Positions 26,263 to 35,531 of a stretch of 64,000 nt of DNA are shown piece by piece (positions within the stretch are counted from its first letter, which is position 1; every line of letters starts with the position of its first letter). The notes under the pieces are model-generated. The model saw only the letters and a list, made by a program, of their open reading frames with translations. It was not told where the DNA came from and searched no databases. The stretch is taken from positions 1,426,001 to 1,490,000 of the forward strand of contig NZ_ML214297.1 of the NCBI RefSeq assembly GCF_004698125.1, given 5' to 3'. The translations under genes and the position numbers were made by a program. This DNA comes from Halosimplex halophilum. GTDB taxonomy: Archaea; Halobacteriota; Halobacteria; Halobacteriales; Haloarculaceae.

Positions 26263-27006
26263 ATGTCCACCGAGCAGTCCCTGGAGGGCGACGCGGCGAT
26301 CGTGACCGGCGCGAGTTCCGGCATCGGCGAGGCGACGGCCCACGCGCTGGCCGAGGACGGCGCGGACGTGGCGCTGGCGGCCCGCCGCGAGGAACGGCTC
26401 GAATCGATCGCCGCCGACCTGGAGGACGCCTACGGCGTGGAGACGCTGGTCGTCCCGACGAACGTCCGCAGCGAGGACGCCGTCGACGCGCTGGTCGAGA
26501 AGACCGTCACCGAGTTCGGCGGGCTCGACCTGCTGGTGAACAACGTCGGCGTCGTCGCCGGCGATGGCGTCGACGACCTCTCGACCGAGGACTACCGCAC
26601 GATGATGGAGGTCAACGTCGACGGCTACTTCTTCGCGACCCGGGCCGCGCTGCCCCACCTCCGGGAGTCCTCCGGTACTGTGGTCTTCATCGGGAGCTTC
26701 GCCGGCCAGTACCCCCGACCCTTCAACCCGGTCTACGCGGCGACGAAGTGGTGGGTCCGCGGGTTCGCCAAGAGCGTCTCCGCGGACGCCGGCGCGGACG
26801 ACGTGGCCGTCACGACCATCAACCCCGCCGAGGTCCGCAGCGAGTTCGCCAGCGAGAGCGGCGAGTCCTTCGAGGACCGCTTCGACGAGGGCGAAGTCTC
26901 CGAGCCCACGGAGATCGCCGACGCCGTCCGCTTCGCCGCCAGGCAGGACCCGTCGATGGTCTCGGAACTGGACCTCTATCGGCGGGACAAGCTGACGTTC
27001 TTCTGA
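26263..27006 (+). CDS. Short-chain dehydrogenase/reductase
   Basis: A 247-residue classical SDR. The nucleotide-binding TGASSGIG is at 15-22, NNVG at 93-96, and the catalytic Ser145, Tyr158 and Lys162 are all present (IGSFAGQ, then VYAATKWW). The residues RREER near 41-45 suggest NADP(H) preference. The substrate is not predictable; the family reduces ketones or oxidises alcohols. It is transcribed toward the VapBC pair, 87 bases away. Confidence 0.92.
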   Translation: MSTEQSLEGDAAIVTGASSGIGEATAHALAEDGADVALAARREERLESIAADLEDAYGVETLVVPTNVRSEDAVDALVEKTVTEFGGLDLLVNNVGVVAGDGVDDLSTEDYRTMMEVNVDGYFFATRAALPHLRESSGTVVFIGSFAGQYPRPFNPVYAATKWWVRGFAKSVSADAGADDVAVTTINPAEVRSEFASESGESFEDRFDEGEVSEPTEIADAVRFAARQDPSMVSELDLYRRDKLTFF

Positions 27007-27093
27007 CTCTGCGGCGCTGTCGGTCGCGTTTCACCGACGCTCTCCGGGACATGTGGAGAAACATGTATCCGGTCGGAGGTGGTACGTCCGGAC

Positions 27094-27351
27094 ATGGCGA
27101 CAGAGGAGACGAAGGTGAACGACCGGGGGATGGTGACGGTCCCGGCGTCGCTCCGTCGGCGGCTCGACATCGAAGCCGGGGACAAACTGCGCTGGGATGT
27201 CGACGAGGACGGCGACCTCACCGTGACCGTCGTCAAACAGCGGTCCGGCGCGTTCGACGACTTCGAGGCCGTCTCGATGGGGGGCGACGGCCTCGAAACG
27301 CACGACCTCGCGGGACACGAAGGCGATACCGCGTTCTCGGAGGACGCGTGA
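27094..27351 (+). CDS. vapB: AbrB-type antitoxin
   Basis: An 85-residue protein with a SpoVT/AbrB swapped-hairpin domain at about 6-48: VNDRGMVTVPASLRRRLDIE then DKLRWDVDEDGDLTVTVVKQ. The C-terminal tail is acidic and would wrap around and inhibit the toxin. A GGAGGT lies 13 bases before the ATG; an upstream GTG at 27079 is possible but would overlap it. The last bases overlap the VapC start (GTGA), the usual coupled layout. Confidence 0.88.
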   Translation: MATEETKVNDRGMVTVPASLRRRLDIEAGDKLRWDVDEDGDLTVTVVKQRSGAFDDFEAVSMGGDGLETHDLAGHEGDTAFSEDA

Positions 27352-27776
27352 CGCCGGTCGCGGCCGTCGACACGAGTGTGCTGGTGGGGAGAGCGGACGC
27401 GGACGACCGGCACCACGATGCCGCGACTGCTATCGTCGACGGTATCGACCGCGGGCGACTCCCGACGGGACGCGTCACGAACTACGTCGTTCTGGAGATG
27501 CTGAACTGGATCCACGGCCGTCGGCGCCACGAGGCAGCGATCGCGCTGTACGCCTCACTGAAGGCGTCGGCCGGGTTCGAGATCCATCACGCGCCGCGGA
27601 AAGACTACGACCGGGCGATCGACCTGTTCGAGACGTACGACGGCCTCGCGTTCGGCGACGCGACTGTCGTAGCGCACCTGCAGCGAGAAGGGATCGAGCA
27701 CCTCTATTCGTTCGACGACGACTTCGACGCGGTGGCGGGCGTCACCCGACTGGCGACGCCCGACGACCCGTTCTGA
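27348..27776 (+). CDS. vapC: PIN-domain toxin (VapC-type)
   Basis: A 142-residue PIN-domain protein starting GTG. Acidic residues expected at the active site are Asp8 (VAAVDTSVLVG), Glu50 (VVLEMLNWI), Asp104 (AFGDATVVAH) and Asp123/Asp125 (SFDDDFD). VapC toxins are Mg2+-dependent RNases that often cut tRNA or rRNA and are silenced by the cognate antitoxin. The start overlaps vapB by four bases. The stop codon abuts the stop codon of ppsA on the other strand (TGATCA at 27774-27779). Confidence 0.9.
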   Translation: MTPVAAVDTSVLVGRADADDRHHDAATAIVDGIDRGRLPTGRVTNYVVLEMLNWIHGRRRHEAAIALYASLKASAGFEIHHAPRKDYDRAIDLFETYDGLAFGDATVVAHLQREGIEHLYSFDDDFDAVAGVTRLATPDDPF

Positions 27777-30101
27777 TCAACGCACGTCGTCGAGCAGCAG
27801 CTTCTGCTCGACGCGCTTGACCTCGTGTTGCACGTCGCGGACGGCGTCGATGTTCGCGGAGATGGAGGTGACCCCCTCGTTGACGAGGTGGTCGACCATC
27901 TCGGGTTTCGAGGCGGCCTGGCCGCAGATGCTCGTGGCGACACCCTCCTCGCGGCAGGTCTCGATGGTCTCGCTGATGAGCTTGAGCACCGAGGGGTGCA
28001 GCTCGTCGAACCGATCGGCGACCCGCCCGTTGTTGCGGTCGACCGCGAGGGTGTACTGGGTGAGGTCGTTCGTGCCGAACGAGACGAAGTCGATGCCGGC
28101 GTCGGCCATCGCCTCGACGCCCAGCGCGGCGGCGGGCGTCTCGATCATCACGCCCCAGTCCTGCTTGTCGGGGTCGATGCCCTCCTGTTCCATGAGCCGG
28201 CGGGCTCGCAGCACGTCCTCGGCGTCGTTGACGAGCGGGAACATGATCTCGACGTTGTCGTAGCCCAGCTCGAACAGCCGGCGGAACGCGGCGAGTTCGT
28301 GGGCGAACAGATCGGGGCGGTCGAGGCTGCGGCGGATGCCCCGGTAGCCGAGCATCGGGTTGTGCTCGGCGGGCTCGTCGGCGCCGCCCTCCAGCTGGCG
28401 GAACTCGTCGGTGGGCGCGTCGAGCGTGCGCACGCGGACGGGCCGGGGGTAGAACTCCTCGGCGACGCCCCGCACCCCGTCGACGATCTCGTCGACGTAC
28501 TCCTCGGCGCTGTGGTCCTCGATGTACCGCTCGGGCGTCTTGTTCGTCGAGAGGATCATGTGCTCCATCCGCAGGAGGCCGACGCCGTCGGCGCCGGTCG
28601 CCGCGGCGCGCTCGGCGGCGTCCGGGATGGAGACGTTGACCTTGACCTCCGTCGCGGTCATCGGCTTGACGGGGGCCTGCGGCCGGACCTCCTCGACGGG
28701 TTCCCGTTCGTCGCCGCCGGTGGCGTCGCCCTGCTCGACGGTGCCCTTCTCGCCGTCGATGGTGACGACCTGGCCGTCGTGGAGCCGCTCGGAGCCCTGC
28801 TCGGTGCCGACGATGGCCGGGACGCCGAGTTCCCGCGAGACGATGGCGGCGTGGCTGGTCATGCCGCCCTCGTCGGTGATGATGCCGGCGGCGCGTTTCA
28901 TCGCCGGCACCATGTCGGGGGTGGTCATCTCGGCGACGATCACGTCGCCCTCCTCGACCTTGTCGAGGTGGTCGAGCTTGCGGACGATCCGGGCCGGGCC
29001 CGACACGCGGCCGGGGCTGGCGCCGATGCCCGAGAAGACGACGTTGCCCTCCGACCCGCCGCTGCCCCCGCCCGAGTCGGCGGCGGCCGCGCCGCCGTCG
29101 GCGACGCCCGCCACGTCCTCGACGCTGTTGGATGCCCCTTCGACCTCCTGGGCGTCCTCGTCGATGGTGGTGATCGGCCGCGACTGGAGGACGTACAGCT
29201 CGCCGTCGGCGATGGCCCACTCCACGTCCTGGGGGTCGCCGTAGTAGGACTCGATCTCGTCGCCCAGGCCCACGAGGCGGTCGAGTTCCGCCTCGGAGAG
29301 GACCTGTTCGTCGCGCCTGTCCTCGGGGACCGGCCGCTCGATGGTCTCGCCGGTCTCCTCGTCGCGGACGTGCATGACCTTCTTGGTGGCGACGGTTGCG
29401 TCGCGCAGCTCGCCCGTCTCGCGGTCGAGGACGTACTTGTCGGGGGAGACGGCGCCGGAGACGACCGCCTCGCCCAGGCCCCACGCGGACTCGACGATCG
29501 CCTGTGGGGCGCCCGTGGTGGGGTGGCTCGTGAACATGACGCCGCTCTTCTCGGCGTCGACCATCAGCTGGACGACGACCGCGATGTTGACCACGTCGTG
29601 GGAGAAGCCCTGTTCCTGGCGGTAGTAGATGGCCCGCTGGGTGAAAAGCGAGGCCCAGCAGTCCCGGACCTTGTCGAGCAGGCCCGAGCGGGTGACGTTG
29701 AGGAACGTCTCCTGCTGGCCGGCGAAGGAGGCGTCGGGCAGGTCCTCCGCCGTCGCCGACGAGCGGACCGCCACGGAGGCGTCGCCGTCCTCGATGTCGT
29801 CGTAGGCCGCGAGGATCTCCTCGCGGATGGAGTCGGGCAGTTCGGTCTCCGTGATGAGCTCCTGGGCGCGCTCGGCGGCCTCCGCCAGCGCCTGGGAGTC
29901 GTCGACGGAGACGTCGACGGCCTCGAACAGCTCCTCGTCGATGCCGGTCTCCTCGATGAACGACCGGTACGTCTCGGCCGTCACGACGAACCCGGGCGGA
30001 ACCGGCAGCCCCGCCGATGTCAGCTCCCCCAGGGATGCGCCTTTACCTCCGACCGAGTCGAAATCCTCGGCCGTGATGTCGTCCAGCCAGAGTAATGCCA
30101 T
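27777..30101 (-). CDS. ppsA: Phosphoenolpyruvate synthase
   Basis: A 774-residue PEP synthase. The N-terminal ATP-grasp part starts VGGKGASLGELTSAGLPVPPGF. The phosphohistidine domain carries GGMTSHAAIVSRELGVPAIVG, whose His is the phospho carrier. The C-terminal TIM barrel includes LLRMEHMI and the segment VSFGTNDLTQYTLAVDRN. The enzyme converts pyruvate and ATP to PEP, AMP and phosphate for gluconeogenesis. A Gly/Ser/Ala-rich linker precedes the phosphohistidine domain. The start is the ATG at 30101; the TTG upstream at 30134 is unlikely. Confidence 0.96.
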   Translation of the reverse strand: MALLWLDDITAEDFDSVGGKGASLGELTSAGLPVPPGFVVTAETYRSFIEETGIDEELFEAVDVSVDDSQALAEAAERAQELITETELPDSIREEILAAYDDIEDGDASVAVRSSATAEDLPDASFAGQQETFLNVTRSGLLDKVRDCWASLFTQRAIYYRQEQGFSHDVVNIAVVVQLMVDAEKSGVMFTSHPTTGAPQAIVESAWGLGEAVVSGAVSPDKYVLDRETGELRDATVATKKVMHVRDEETGETIERPVPEDRRDEQVLSEAELDRLVGLGDEIESYYGDPQDVEWAIADGELYVLQSRPITTIDEDAQEVEGASNSVEDVAGVADGGAAAADSGGGSGGSEGNVVFSGIGASPGRVSGPARIVRKLDHLDKVEEGDVIVAEMTTPDMVPAMKRAAGIITDEGGMTSHAAIVSRELGVPAIVGTEQGSERLHDGQVVTIDGEKGTVEQGDATGGDEREPVEEVRPQAPVKPMTATEVKVNVSIPDAAERAAATGADGVGLLRMEHMILSTNKTPERYIEDHSAEEYVDEIVDGVRGVAEEFYPRPVRVRTLDAPTDEFRQLEGGADEPAEHNPMLGYRGIRRSLDRPDLFAHELAAFRRLFELGYDNVEIMFPLVNDAEDVLRARRLMEQEGIDPDKQDWGVMIETPAAALGVEAMADAGIDFVSFGTNDLTQYTLAVDRNNGRVADRFDELHPSVLKLISETIETCREEGVATSICGQAASKPEMVDHLVNEGVTSISANIDAVRDVQHEVKRVEQKLLLDDVR

Positions 30102-30156
30102 GACCGTACCCACAGTGTCGCCGAGGACGCCCAAGAACTTTCCGGCCCGAATACCG

Positions 30157-30164
30157 GTAAAAAC
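30157..30164 (-). promoter_or_regulatory. Probable TATA box of ppsA
   Basis: GTTTTTAC on the minus strand, inside AAAGTTTTTACCGG, lies about 56 bases before the ppsA ATG, leaving a leader of roughly 30 bases. It is the only AT-rich block in the divergent region. Confidence 0.4.
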
Positions 30165-30310
30165 TTTGCGTTAGAGGCGGTAACGGCGACGTTCTGTCGA
30201 ACATTGTTTCGCTTCCGAGTACCTGTGGCACCCTCGCACGGTCGGCGGTCGCACGGCGAAGCGCTCGCCGCGACCCCAAGAGCAAACACCGGCCGTCGGA
30301 ATCTACGGGT

Positions 30311-31804
30311 ATGTTGTCGACTGGAGTCGCACGCGCAGGCGTCGTCGTCCTGGCGGGCTTGCTCGTCGCCGCGACGGTCCCGGCGGCGACGGCCGGCGCG
30401 TCCGATCCGGCTGTCGGGCCGGCGGGGCCGGCGGTCGCGGCCGGCGACGCCACCGGGATCGTGGACGGTGGCGTGGCTGCGAGCGCGGCCGGGCTCGGAT
30501 CAGGTATCAACCGTACGCTCGGCGGCGACGGCACGATATTCTACGCGCTCGAACGGGCCGCCGACGGCGGCTACGTGCTCGGCGGTGCGACGGACGCCGC
30601 GGGGGGCGGACGCGCGGCGGTCCTCGTCGGGACCGACCCGGACGGCACGGTCGAGTGGCGCGAGACGTACGACGGCGGGTCGGTGACCGACCTGAACCGG
30701 ACGGGCGACGGCGGGTACGCGGTCGCCGGGACGGACGCGTTCCTGAAGGTGAACGCGACGGGCGCCGTCGAGTGGGACCGCTCGGACCTCCTCGACAAGG
30801 GCAACGCCGTCCGGGCGGTCGACGGCCGGCTGTACGTCGCCGGCTGGGTCGAGCCCGGCGACACGCGCCGGTCGACGGTCGTCAGCACGGATCTCGACGG
30901 GTCCGAGCGGTGGACCCACACGAGGACCGCGTCGGACGGCAACGGGTCGGCGGTGAACCTCGCCGTCGATTCCGACGGCGTGTACGTGCTGGAGAACCGC
31001 TTCGGCGAATGGCCGGCGCCGCTCTCGCTGCGGAAGCTGGACGCGCGCGGCTCTGTCGCGTGGACCCGGACGTTCCAGCGCTCGGAGAACCTCGACGCCG
31101 CGGGGCTGGTCCGGACCGACGGCGGGTTCGCGGTCCTCGCCAACGAGTACGACTTCACCGACAACGTGAGTCGGCCGGTGTTGATCCGGACGGACGAGCG
31201 GGGTCGCGAGCCGGCGTCGACGGTCCTCTCGGCGCCCCCGCGGACGAGCCTGCTCAACGTCGAACGGACCGGCGGCGGCGCGGTCGTCGGGGTCGGACAC
31301 ACTACCGACGGCGACCGGGACGCCGTGTTCCTCCGCGTCCGGCCGAACGGGACGGTGCTCGACCGGCGGACCGCGGGCGGCCCCGGCGACGACTGGTTCG
31401 TCGACGTGGAGCGGGCCGCCGAGCGCAACTACACGGCCGTCGGGATGAGCGAGTCGTTCGCGGACGGCCGCGCCGGCTGGCTCCGGACCGTCGCGCTGTC
31501 CGGAGCGGCGTCGCCGGACCTGCCGACAGCCACCCCGAGTCCGACGCCGACGCCCTCCCCGACGCCGACCGCGACTGCGACGGAGACGGCCGGTCCGGCG
31601 ACGACCGGGACCACCGGGACGGCGGCCGCGGTGTCGGGCGCGACCGCGACTGCACCGTCGCCGACGAGCGCCCCGTCCGGCGTCGACGGGACGACCGACG
31701 GCGGCTCGGCGACCAGCGCCGACGGTCCGGTCCCGACCGCCGCGGGCGCGCTGGCAGTCCTGCTCGCGTTCGCACTCCTCGGGTCGCTCCGGCGCGACCG
31801 CTGA
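30311..31804 (+). CDS. Secreted repeat protein with Thr/Pro stalk and C-terminal anchor
   Basis: A 497-residue exported protein. A signal peptide ends near ATVPAATAGASDP. The extracellular part has beta-propeller-like repeats built on units such as DGGYVLGGATD, DGGYAVAGTD, DGRLYVAGW and DGGFAVLANEYD. Then comes a Thr/Pro/Ser-rich stalk (PTPTPSPTPTATATET) and a final hydrophobic segment AGALAVLLAFALLGSLRRDR that would anchor it. The stalk is the kind that is O-glycosylated in archaeal surface proteins. The function is unknown. Confidence 0.82.
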   Translation: MLSTGVARAGVVVLAGLLVAATVPAATAGASDPAVGPAGPAVAAGDATGIVDGGVAASAAGLGSGINRTLGGDGTIFYALERAADGGYVLGGATDAAGGGRAAVLVGTDPDGTVEWRETYDGGSVTDLNRTGDGGYAVAGTDAFLKVNATGAVEWDRSDLLDKGNAVRAVDGRLYVAGWVEPGDTRRSTVVSTDLDGSERWTHTRTASDGNGSAVNLAVDSDGVYVLENRFGEWPAPLSLRKLDARGSVAWTRTFQRSENLDAAGLVRTDGGFAVLANEYDFTDNVSRPVLIRTDERGREPASTVLSAPPRTSLLNVERTGGGAVVGVGHTTDGDRDAVFLRVRPNGTVLDRRTAGGPGDDWFVDVERAAERNYTAVGMSESFADGRAGWLRTVALSGAASPDLPTATPSPTPTPSPTPTATATETAGPATTGTTGTAAAVSGATATAPSPTSAPSGVDGTTDGGSATSADGPVPTAAGALAVLLAFALLGSLRRDR

Positions 31805-31832
31805 GCGGCAAAACGTCCGGGTGACCTCCTCG

Positions 31833-32750
31833 TCAGGCCTCGATGATGTCGTCCTCGTCGCTCTCGGGGATCGCGAGGTCGCCGTCGAGGGTCGTGACCG
31901 CCCGGCCGCCGACTCGCGGCGCGGTCACGCCCTCCTCGCCCTCGCGGGTGTCCACGAGTACTCGACCCGGGCGGTCGAGGAAGTGCCCCTGCTCGAACAC
32001 GAGCGGGTCGTCGGCGTCGAGCGCGGCCTGGTAGCGCAGGTAGGCGCCCACCGCGCCGCTGGCCGTGCCCGTCACGGGGTCTTCGGGGATGCCCGCCAGC
32101 GGGACGAACGCCCGCCCGTGCAGGGTCGCCTCGCCCTCCAGCGTGTCGAACGTGAACGCGTACAGCCCCTCGGCGCCGTTCGTCTTGCACAGTTTCTCGA
32201 TAGCGTCCAGGTCGGGGTCGACCGCCGACAGTTGCTCGAAGTACCCGACCGGAACGACGAGGAAGGGCAGGCCGGTCGAGGCGCGGGCGATCGGCAGGTC
32301 CTCGCCGACCTCCGACAGCGCCGCGGTGTCGAGGCCGAGCGCGTCGGCCGCCTCCTCCAGCGACACGTCGACCTCGCGGACCTCGGGCGGCGACTGCGTG
32401 AGCCAGACGGTGCCGTCGGGTTCGACCTCCACGTCGAGGGTCCCGACCTCGGTCTCGACGGTGTGCTCGCCGTCGGCGACCTCGCCGCGCTCGGCCAGCG
32501 ACGCGAACGCCGCGACGGTGGCGTGGCCACAGAGGTCGACCTCGCGCTCGGGCGTGAAGTAGCGCAGGCGCCGATCCGCTTCGTCGCTCGGCAGGACGAA
32601 CGCCGTCTCGCTCGCGCCGAGTTCGGAGGCGATAGCCCCCATCTGGTCGTCGGCGAGGTCGGCCGCCTCGGCGACGACCCCCGCCGGGTTGCCGGCCATC
32701 GGTTCCGTCGTGAACGCGTCGACGAGCTGGACGCGACGGTTCTCGGTCAT
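31833..32750 (-). CDS. PhzF-family isomerase
   Basis: A 305-residue protein of the PhzF/DapF-like fold. The N-terminal VQLVDAFTTEPMAGNPAGVV, the catalytic Glu in ASELGASETAFVLP, the RYFTPEREVDLCGHATVAA block and the symmetrical second half with DPVTGTASGAVGAYL are all present. In phenazine producers PhzF isomerises DHHA; the haloarchaeal protein is a distant homologue, so the substrate is open. The length is as expected. It lies alone between the secreted repeat protein and cetZ. Confidence 0.88.
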   Translation of the reverse strand: MTENRRVQLVDAFTTEPMAGNPAGVVAEAADLADDQMGAIASELGASETAFVLPSDEADRRLRYFTPEREVDLCGHATVAAFASLAERGEVADGEHTVETEVGTLDVEVEPDGTVWLTQSPPEVREVDVSLEEAADALGLDTAALSEVGEDLPIARASTGLPFLVVPVGYFEQLSAVDPDLDAIEKLCKTNGAEGLYAFTFDTLEGEATLHGRAFVPLAGIPEDPVTGTASGAVGAYLRYQAALDADDPLVFEQGHFLDRPGRVLVDTREGEEGVTAPRVGGRAVTTLDGDLAIPESDEDDIIEA

Positions 32751-33065
32751 GTGCTCGGTCTGTCGGTCACGTCCGCAATAAAGAGGCGGGTGTGGATGCG
32801 GACGCTCGCGTGACTGCGCTCCGACGACACGCCGACCGCGACCGCAGTATCGCTGGTGCCGCAGACAGCGTGAAAGCCCCGACGCGTTCGACTCCCGCGG
32901 TTCGCTGCGCTCCTCGACTCGCTCCGCTCGTCTGCGGTGCTTACGTCGCCCGTCTTCCCGGAGCGGACGGGGGCTTTCACGCTGTTCGCGGTCGGAAGGT
33001 CACTCCCGCGGTCGGCGGTCGCGGTGCCGGTGCTGCGGTCCGCTCCTCGAAGAGTTTCAACTACT
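32751..33065. other. Intergenic region with palindromic element
   Basis: A 315-base stretch without an ORF, between the starts of the PhzF gene and the end of cetZ. It carries the 121-bp palindromic element 32865-32985. An AT-rich CAATAAAGAG block at 32774-32783 could be the PhzF promoter on the minus strand (TTTATTG). Nothing else was recognised. Confidence 0.6.
32865..32985. repeat. 121-bp palindromic intergenic element
   Basis: ACAGCGTGAAAGCCCC at 32865-32880 is repeated exactly in reverse complement at 32970-32985. The interior is GC-rich and contains several CTCG/CGAG-type short repeats. It codes for nothing convincing. Elements with a 'GAAAGCCCC...GGGGCTTTC' frame appear to be a common intergenic theme in haloarchaea, but this rests on memory. 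A second element with the same theme lies at 53335-53454. Confidence 0.7.
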
Positions 33066-34247
33066 TCAGATCGGGTCGAGTTCGCCGGCGTCGTCGGTGA
33101 CGAGGTCGTCGATCTCGTCCTCGCGGGTGTCGGCCTGCTGCTGGATGTTGGACTTGGCGTCGACGGCCTGCTCCTGGAGGGCGTCGATGCGGTCGACCCG
33201 CGTGACGTTCGAGAGCAACACCGCGACCGAGAGCGTGTCGGCGTCCTCGCGGGGGTCGTCGCCGGCCAGCACCTCGACGCTGTCGGTCTCGCTCTCGAGC
33301 CACTCGCGGGCGCGACGCATGCCCTTCTGGGAGAACTCCGAGGGCGGGCCGGAGACGACGATCAGCGAGCGCTCGGCGGAGTCGATGTCGGCGGGGATCG
33401 TCAGCCGGGACTTGACGGCCTTGCGGACGAGCCCGTGGACCTTCATCGTGAGGTCGCTCTCGTCGCGGTTCTCGTCGTGGCCGTTGGTGAACCGGCTGAT
33501 GAGCCCCCCTTCCCCGCGCGGGACCGACTCGACCTCCGTCGATGCGAAGGCGATGGAGCTGACGCCGCCGGTCGCGAGGGTGCGTTTCACGTCCGAGGAG
33601 TCCATGGCGGCCTCGGAGATGCGCGAGCCGTCGAGCTCCCCCGCGGCGAGCAGGGTGACGACGCGGCGGGCGATCTCCTCGTTGGTGCGCTCGTAGCCCG
33701 TCTCGACGGAGTCGCCGTGCTGGCGCCAGGCGTCGTTGTCGAACAGGACGAGGTTCTCGGTGGCCTCCGTGAAGCTCGTCAGCGAGCGGGCGGCGTTGAA
33801 CGCGGGCCGGCCGCCCTCGTCGGCGCTGGGGAGCACGCCCAGGCCGTAGACCGGCTCGGCGTAGCGGTCGCTCAGGGTCTCGGCGAGGACGGGCGCGCCG
33901 CCGGAGCCGGTGCCGCCGCCGAGGCCCGCGACGACGAGGAAGCCGTCGATGTCGTGGATCGGCACGCCGTCCATGGCGCGCTCGATCTCGTGGTGGTCCT
34001 GGCGCGCGATGGTCGCGCCGACCTCCGGGTCGGCGCCCGCGCCGCGGCCCTTGACGCGCTGGTCGGTCTGGCCGATGAGGATGCGGTTGTCCCGCGGGAC
34101 GTAGTCGAGCTTGGCGAGGTCGATCTCCGCGGAGTTGACCGCGAGGGCGAACCGGCACAGCGACCGGCCCGTGTCCGACTCGAAGGCGAGCAGTTTGTCC
34201 ACGACCTTCCCCCCGGCGTTGCCGAAGCCGATGACGGCGAGGTTCAT
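33066..34247 (-). CDS. cetZ: CetZ tubulin-like protein
   Basis: A 393-residue tubulin/FtsZ-superfamily GTPase. The N-terminal MNLAVIGFGNAGGKVVDKLL and the nucleotide loop GLGGGTGSGGAPV are diagnostic; the T7-type region is around SEAAMDSSDVKRTLA. CetZ proteins form polymers that control cell shape and swimming-rod formation in haloarchaea, distinct from FtsZ in division. The Met start at 34247 matches relatives; upstream in-frame codons are Arg-rich. The acidic tail is halophile-typical. It is divergent from the AEC transporter. Confidence 0.88.
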   Translation of the reverse strand: MNLAVIGFGNAGGKVVDKLLAFESDTGRSLCRFALAVNSAEIDLAKLDYVPRDNRILIGQTDQRVKGRGAGADPEVGATIARQDHHEIERAMDGVPIHDIDGFLVVAGLGGGTGSGGAPVLAETLSDRYAEPVYGLGVLPSADEGGRPAFNAARSLTSFTEATENLVLFDNDAWRQHGDSVETGYERTNEEIARRVVTLLAAGELDGSRISEAAMDSSDVKRTLATGGVSSIAFASTEVESVPRGEGGLISRFTNGHDENRDESDLTMKVHGLVRKAVKSRLTIPADIDSAERSLIVVSGPPSEFSQKGMRRAREWLESETDSVEVLAGDDPREDADTLSVAVLLSNVTRVDRIDALQEQAVDAKSNIQQQADTREDEIDDLVTDDAGELDPI

Positions 34248-34505
34248 GCGTGCCCGTCGGGCGTGTGTTTCGTTAACTATGTGCCCCCTTCTCGGTCGCC
34301 GCGGGACGCAACCGGGGCTTACTCGACCCCGCCGCGCCGCCGGAGGGCGTCCGGGGCCGCAGGGTAGACGAAACGAACCCGCGACCGCCTGGTAACCGGT
34401 CGGTGAGGGCGGACGGCTGCCCGACGCGTCTCGCCGCGGCCCCACGTCCCGGAGCGCCCGACCGGATTCGGAAGCGTTGAGGCGCGGGCGGTCGATCCCA
34501 GGGGC

Positions 34506-35474
34506 GTGTCGCTGCTCTCGATCTTCGGGTCTGCGATCCTCCCGGTCGTCGGGATGGCCGCGCTGGGGTACGTCCTCGGCCGGGCGAAAGACGTCGACGT
34601 CGACCCGCTGAACACGACGGTCGTCTACGTCCTCGCGCCGGCGCTGGTCTTCCACAGCGTCGCGACGACCGACCTGAGCGGCGCGACGCTGGCCGGGATC
34701 GCCGCCGGCGTGACCGCGTTCACCGTCGTGATGACGGTCCTCGCGGAGGGAGTCGGGCGCCTCGTCGGCGTGCGCGAACCGATACTCTCCGCGCTGGTGC
34801 TGGTGAGCGTCTTCTCGAACTCCGGCAACTACGGGATCCCCCTCTCGGCGTTCGCGTTCGGGCCGACCGGTCGGTCGACGGCGGTGATCTTCCTGACGAC
34901 CCAGAGCGTGCTCGTCTACACCGTCGGCGTGTACATCGCCGCCCGCTCGGGCAGCGACGACTGGACCGAGGGGCTGCGGCGGGTGTTCACGGTGCCGCTG
35001 GTCTACGCCGTCGCGGCCGCGCTGGCCGGGCGCGAACTGGGCGTTCTCCCCGCCGAGGGGTCGACGCTCATGGAGACGGTCGGCATGCTCGGCAACGCCT
35101 CGATCCCGCTGATGCTCATCATCCTCGGGATCGAACTCGCCCGGACGGACTACGGCGCGACGCTGCGGACCGTCGGGACGGCGACTGTCCTGAAGATGGC
35201 CGTCGCGCCGGTCGTCGCCGTGGGCGTCCTCGCGGCGGGCGCCGCCGCCGGCGCCGGACTGGAGAACCGGACCGTCGCGCGGGTGTTCGTCCTCGAAGCC
35301 TCGACGCCGTCGGCGGTGACGCCGCTGATCCTCCTCATCGAGTTCGGCGACTCGACCCCCGTCGACGGCGTCACCGTCTCCGAGTTCGCCAGCACCGTCG
35401 TCCTCGTCACGACGCTCGTCAGCCTCCCCGCACTGACGCTACTCATCTCGCTGTTGCAGTCCGGCGTGCTGTGA
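34506..35474 (+). CDS. AEC family transporter
   Basis: A 322-residue protein with about ten hydrophobic segments and a GTG start. The features are SVFSNSGNYGIPLSAFAFG in the first half and MLGNASIPLMLIILGIELA in the second, typical of the auxin-efflux-carrier (bile acid/auxin) superfamily. Bacterial and archaeal members move dicarboxylates or amino acids; the cargo here is unknown. It is a single gene between cetZ and the small ORF behind scpA. Confidence 0.88.
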   Translation: MSLLSIFGSAILPVVGMAALGYVLGRAKDVDVDPLNTTVVYVLAPALVFHSVATTDLSGATLAGIAAGVTAFTVVMTVLAEGVGRLVGVREPILSALVLVSVFSNSGNYGIPLSAFAFGPTGRSTAVIFLTTQSVLVYTVGVYIAARSGSDDWTEGLRRVFTVPLVYAVAAALAGRELGVLPAEGSTLMETVGMLGNASIPLMLIILGIELARTDYGATLRTVGTATVLKMAVAPVVAVGVLAAGAAAGAGLENRTVARVFVLEASTPSAVTPLILLIEFGDSTPVDGVTVSEFASTVVLVTTLVSLPALTLLISLLQSGVL

Positions 35475-35531
35475 ACGGACTCTCACCGTCCGGTAGCGCC
35501 CCGCAGAAACAGCGACCGACCGCTCGTCGCC

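Noticed and set aside
27825-30095. A 756-residue plus-strand frame within ppsA
   Set aside because: It lies antisense to ppsA, whose motifs and length are clear, and has no recognisable domain.
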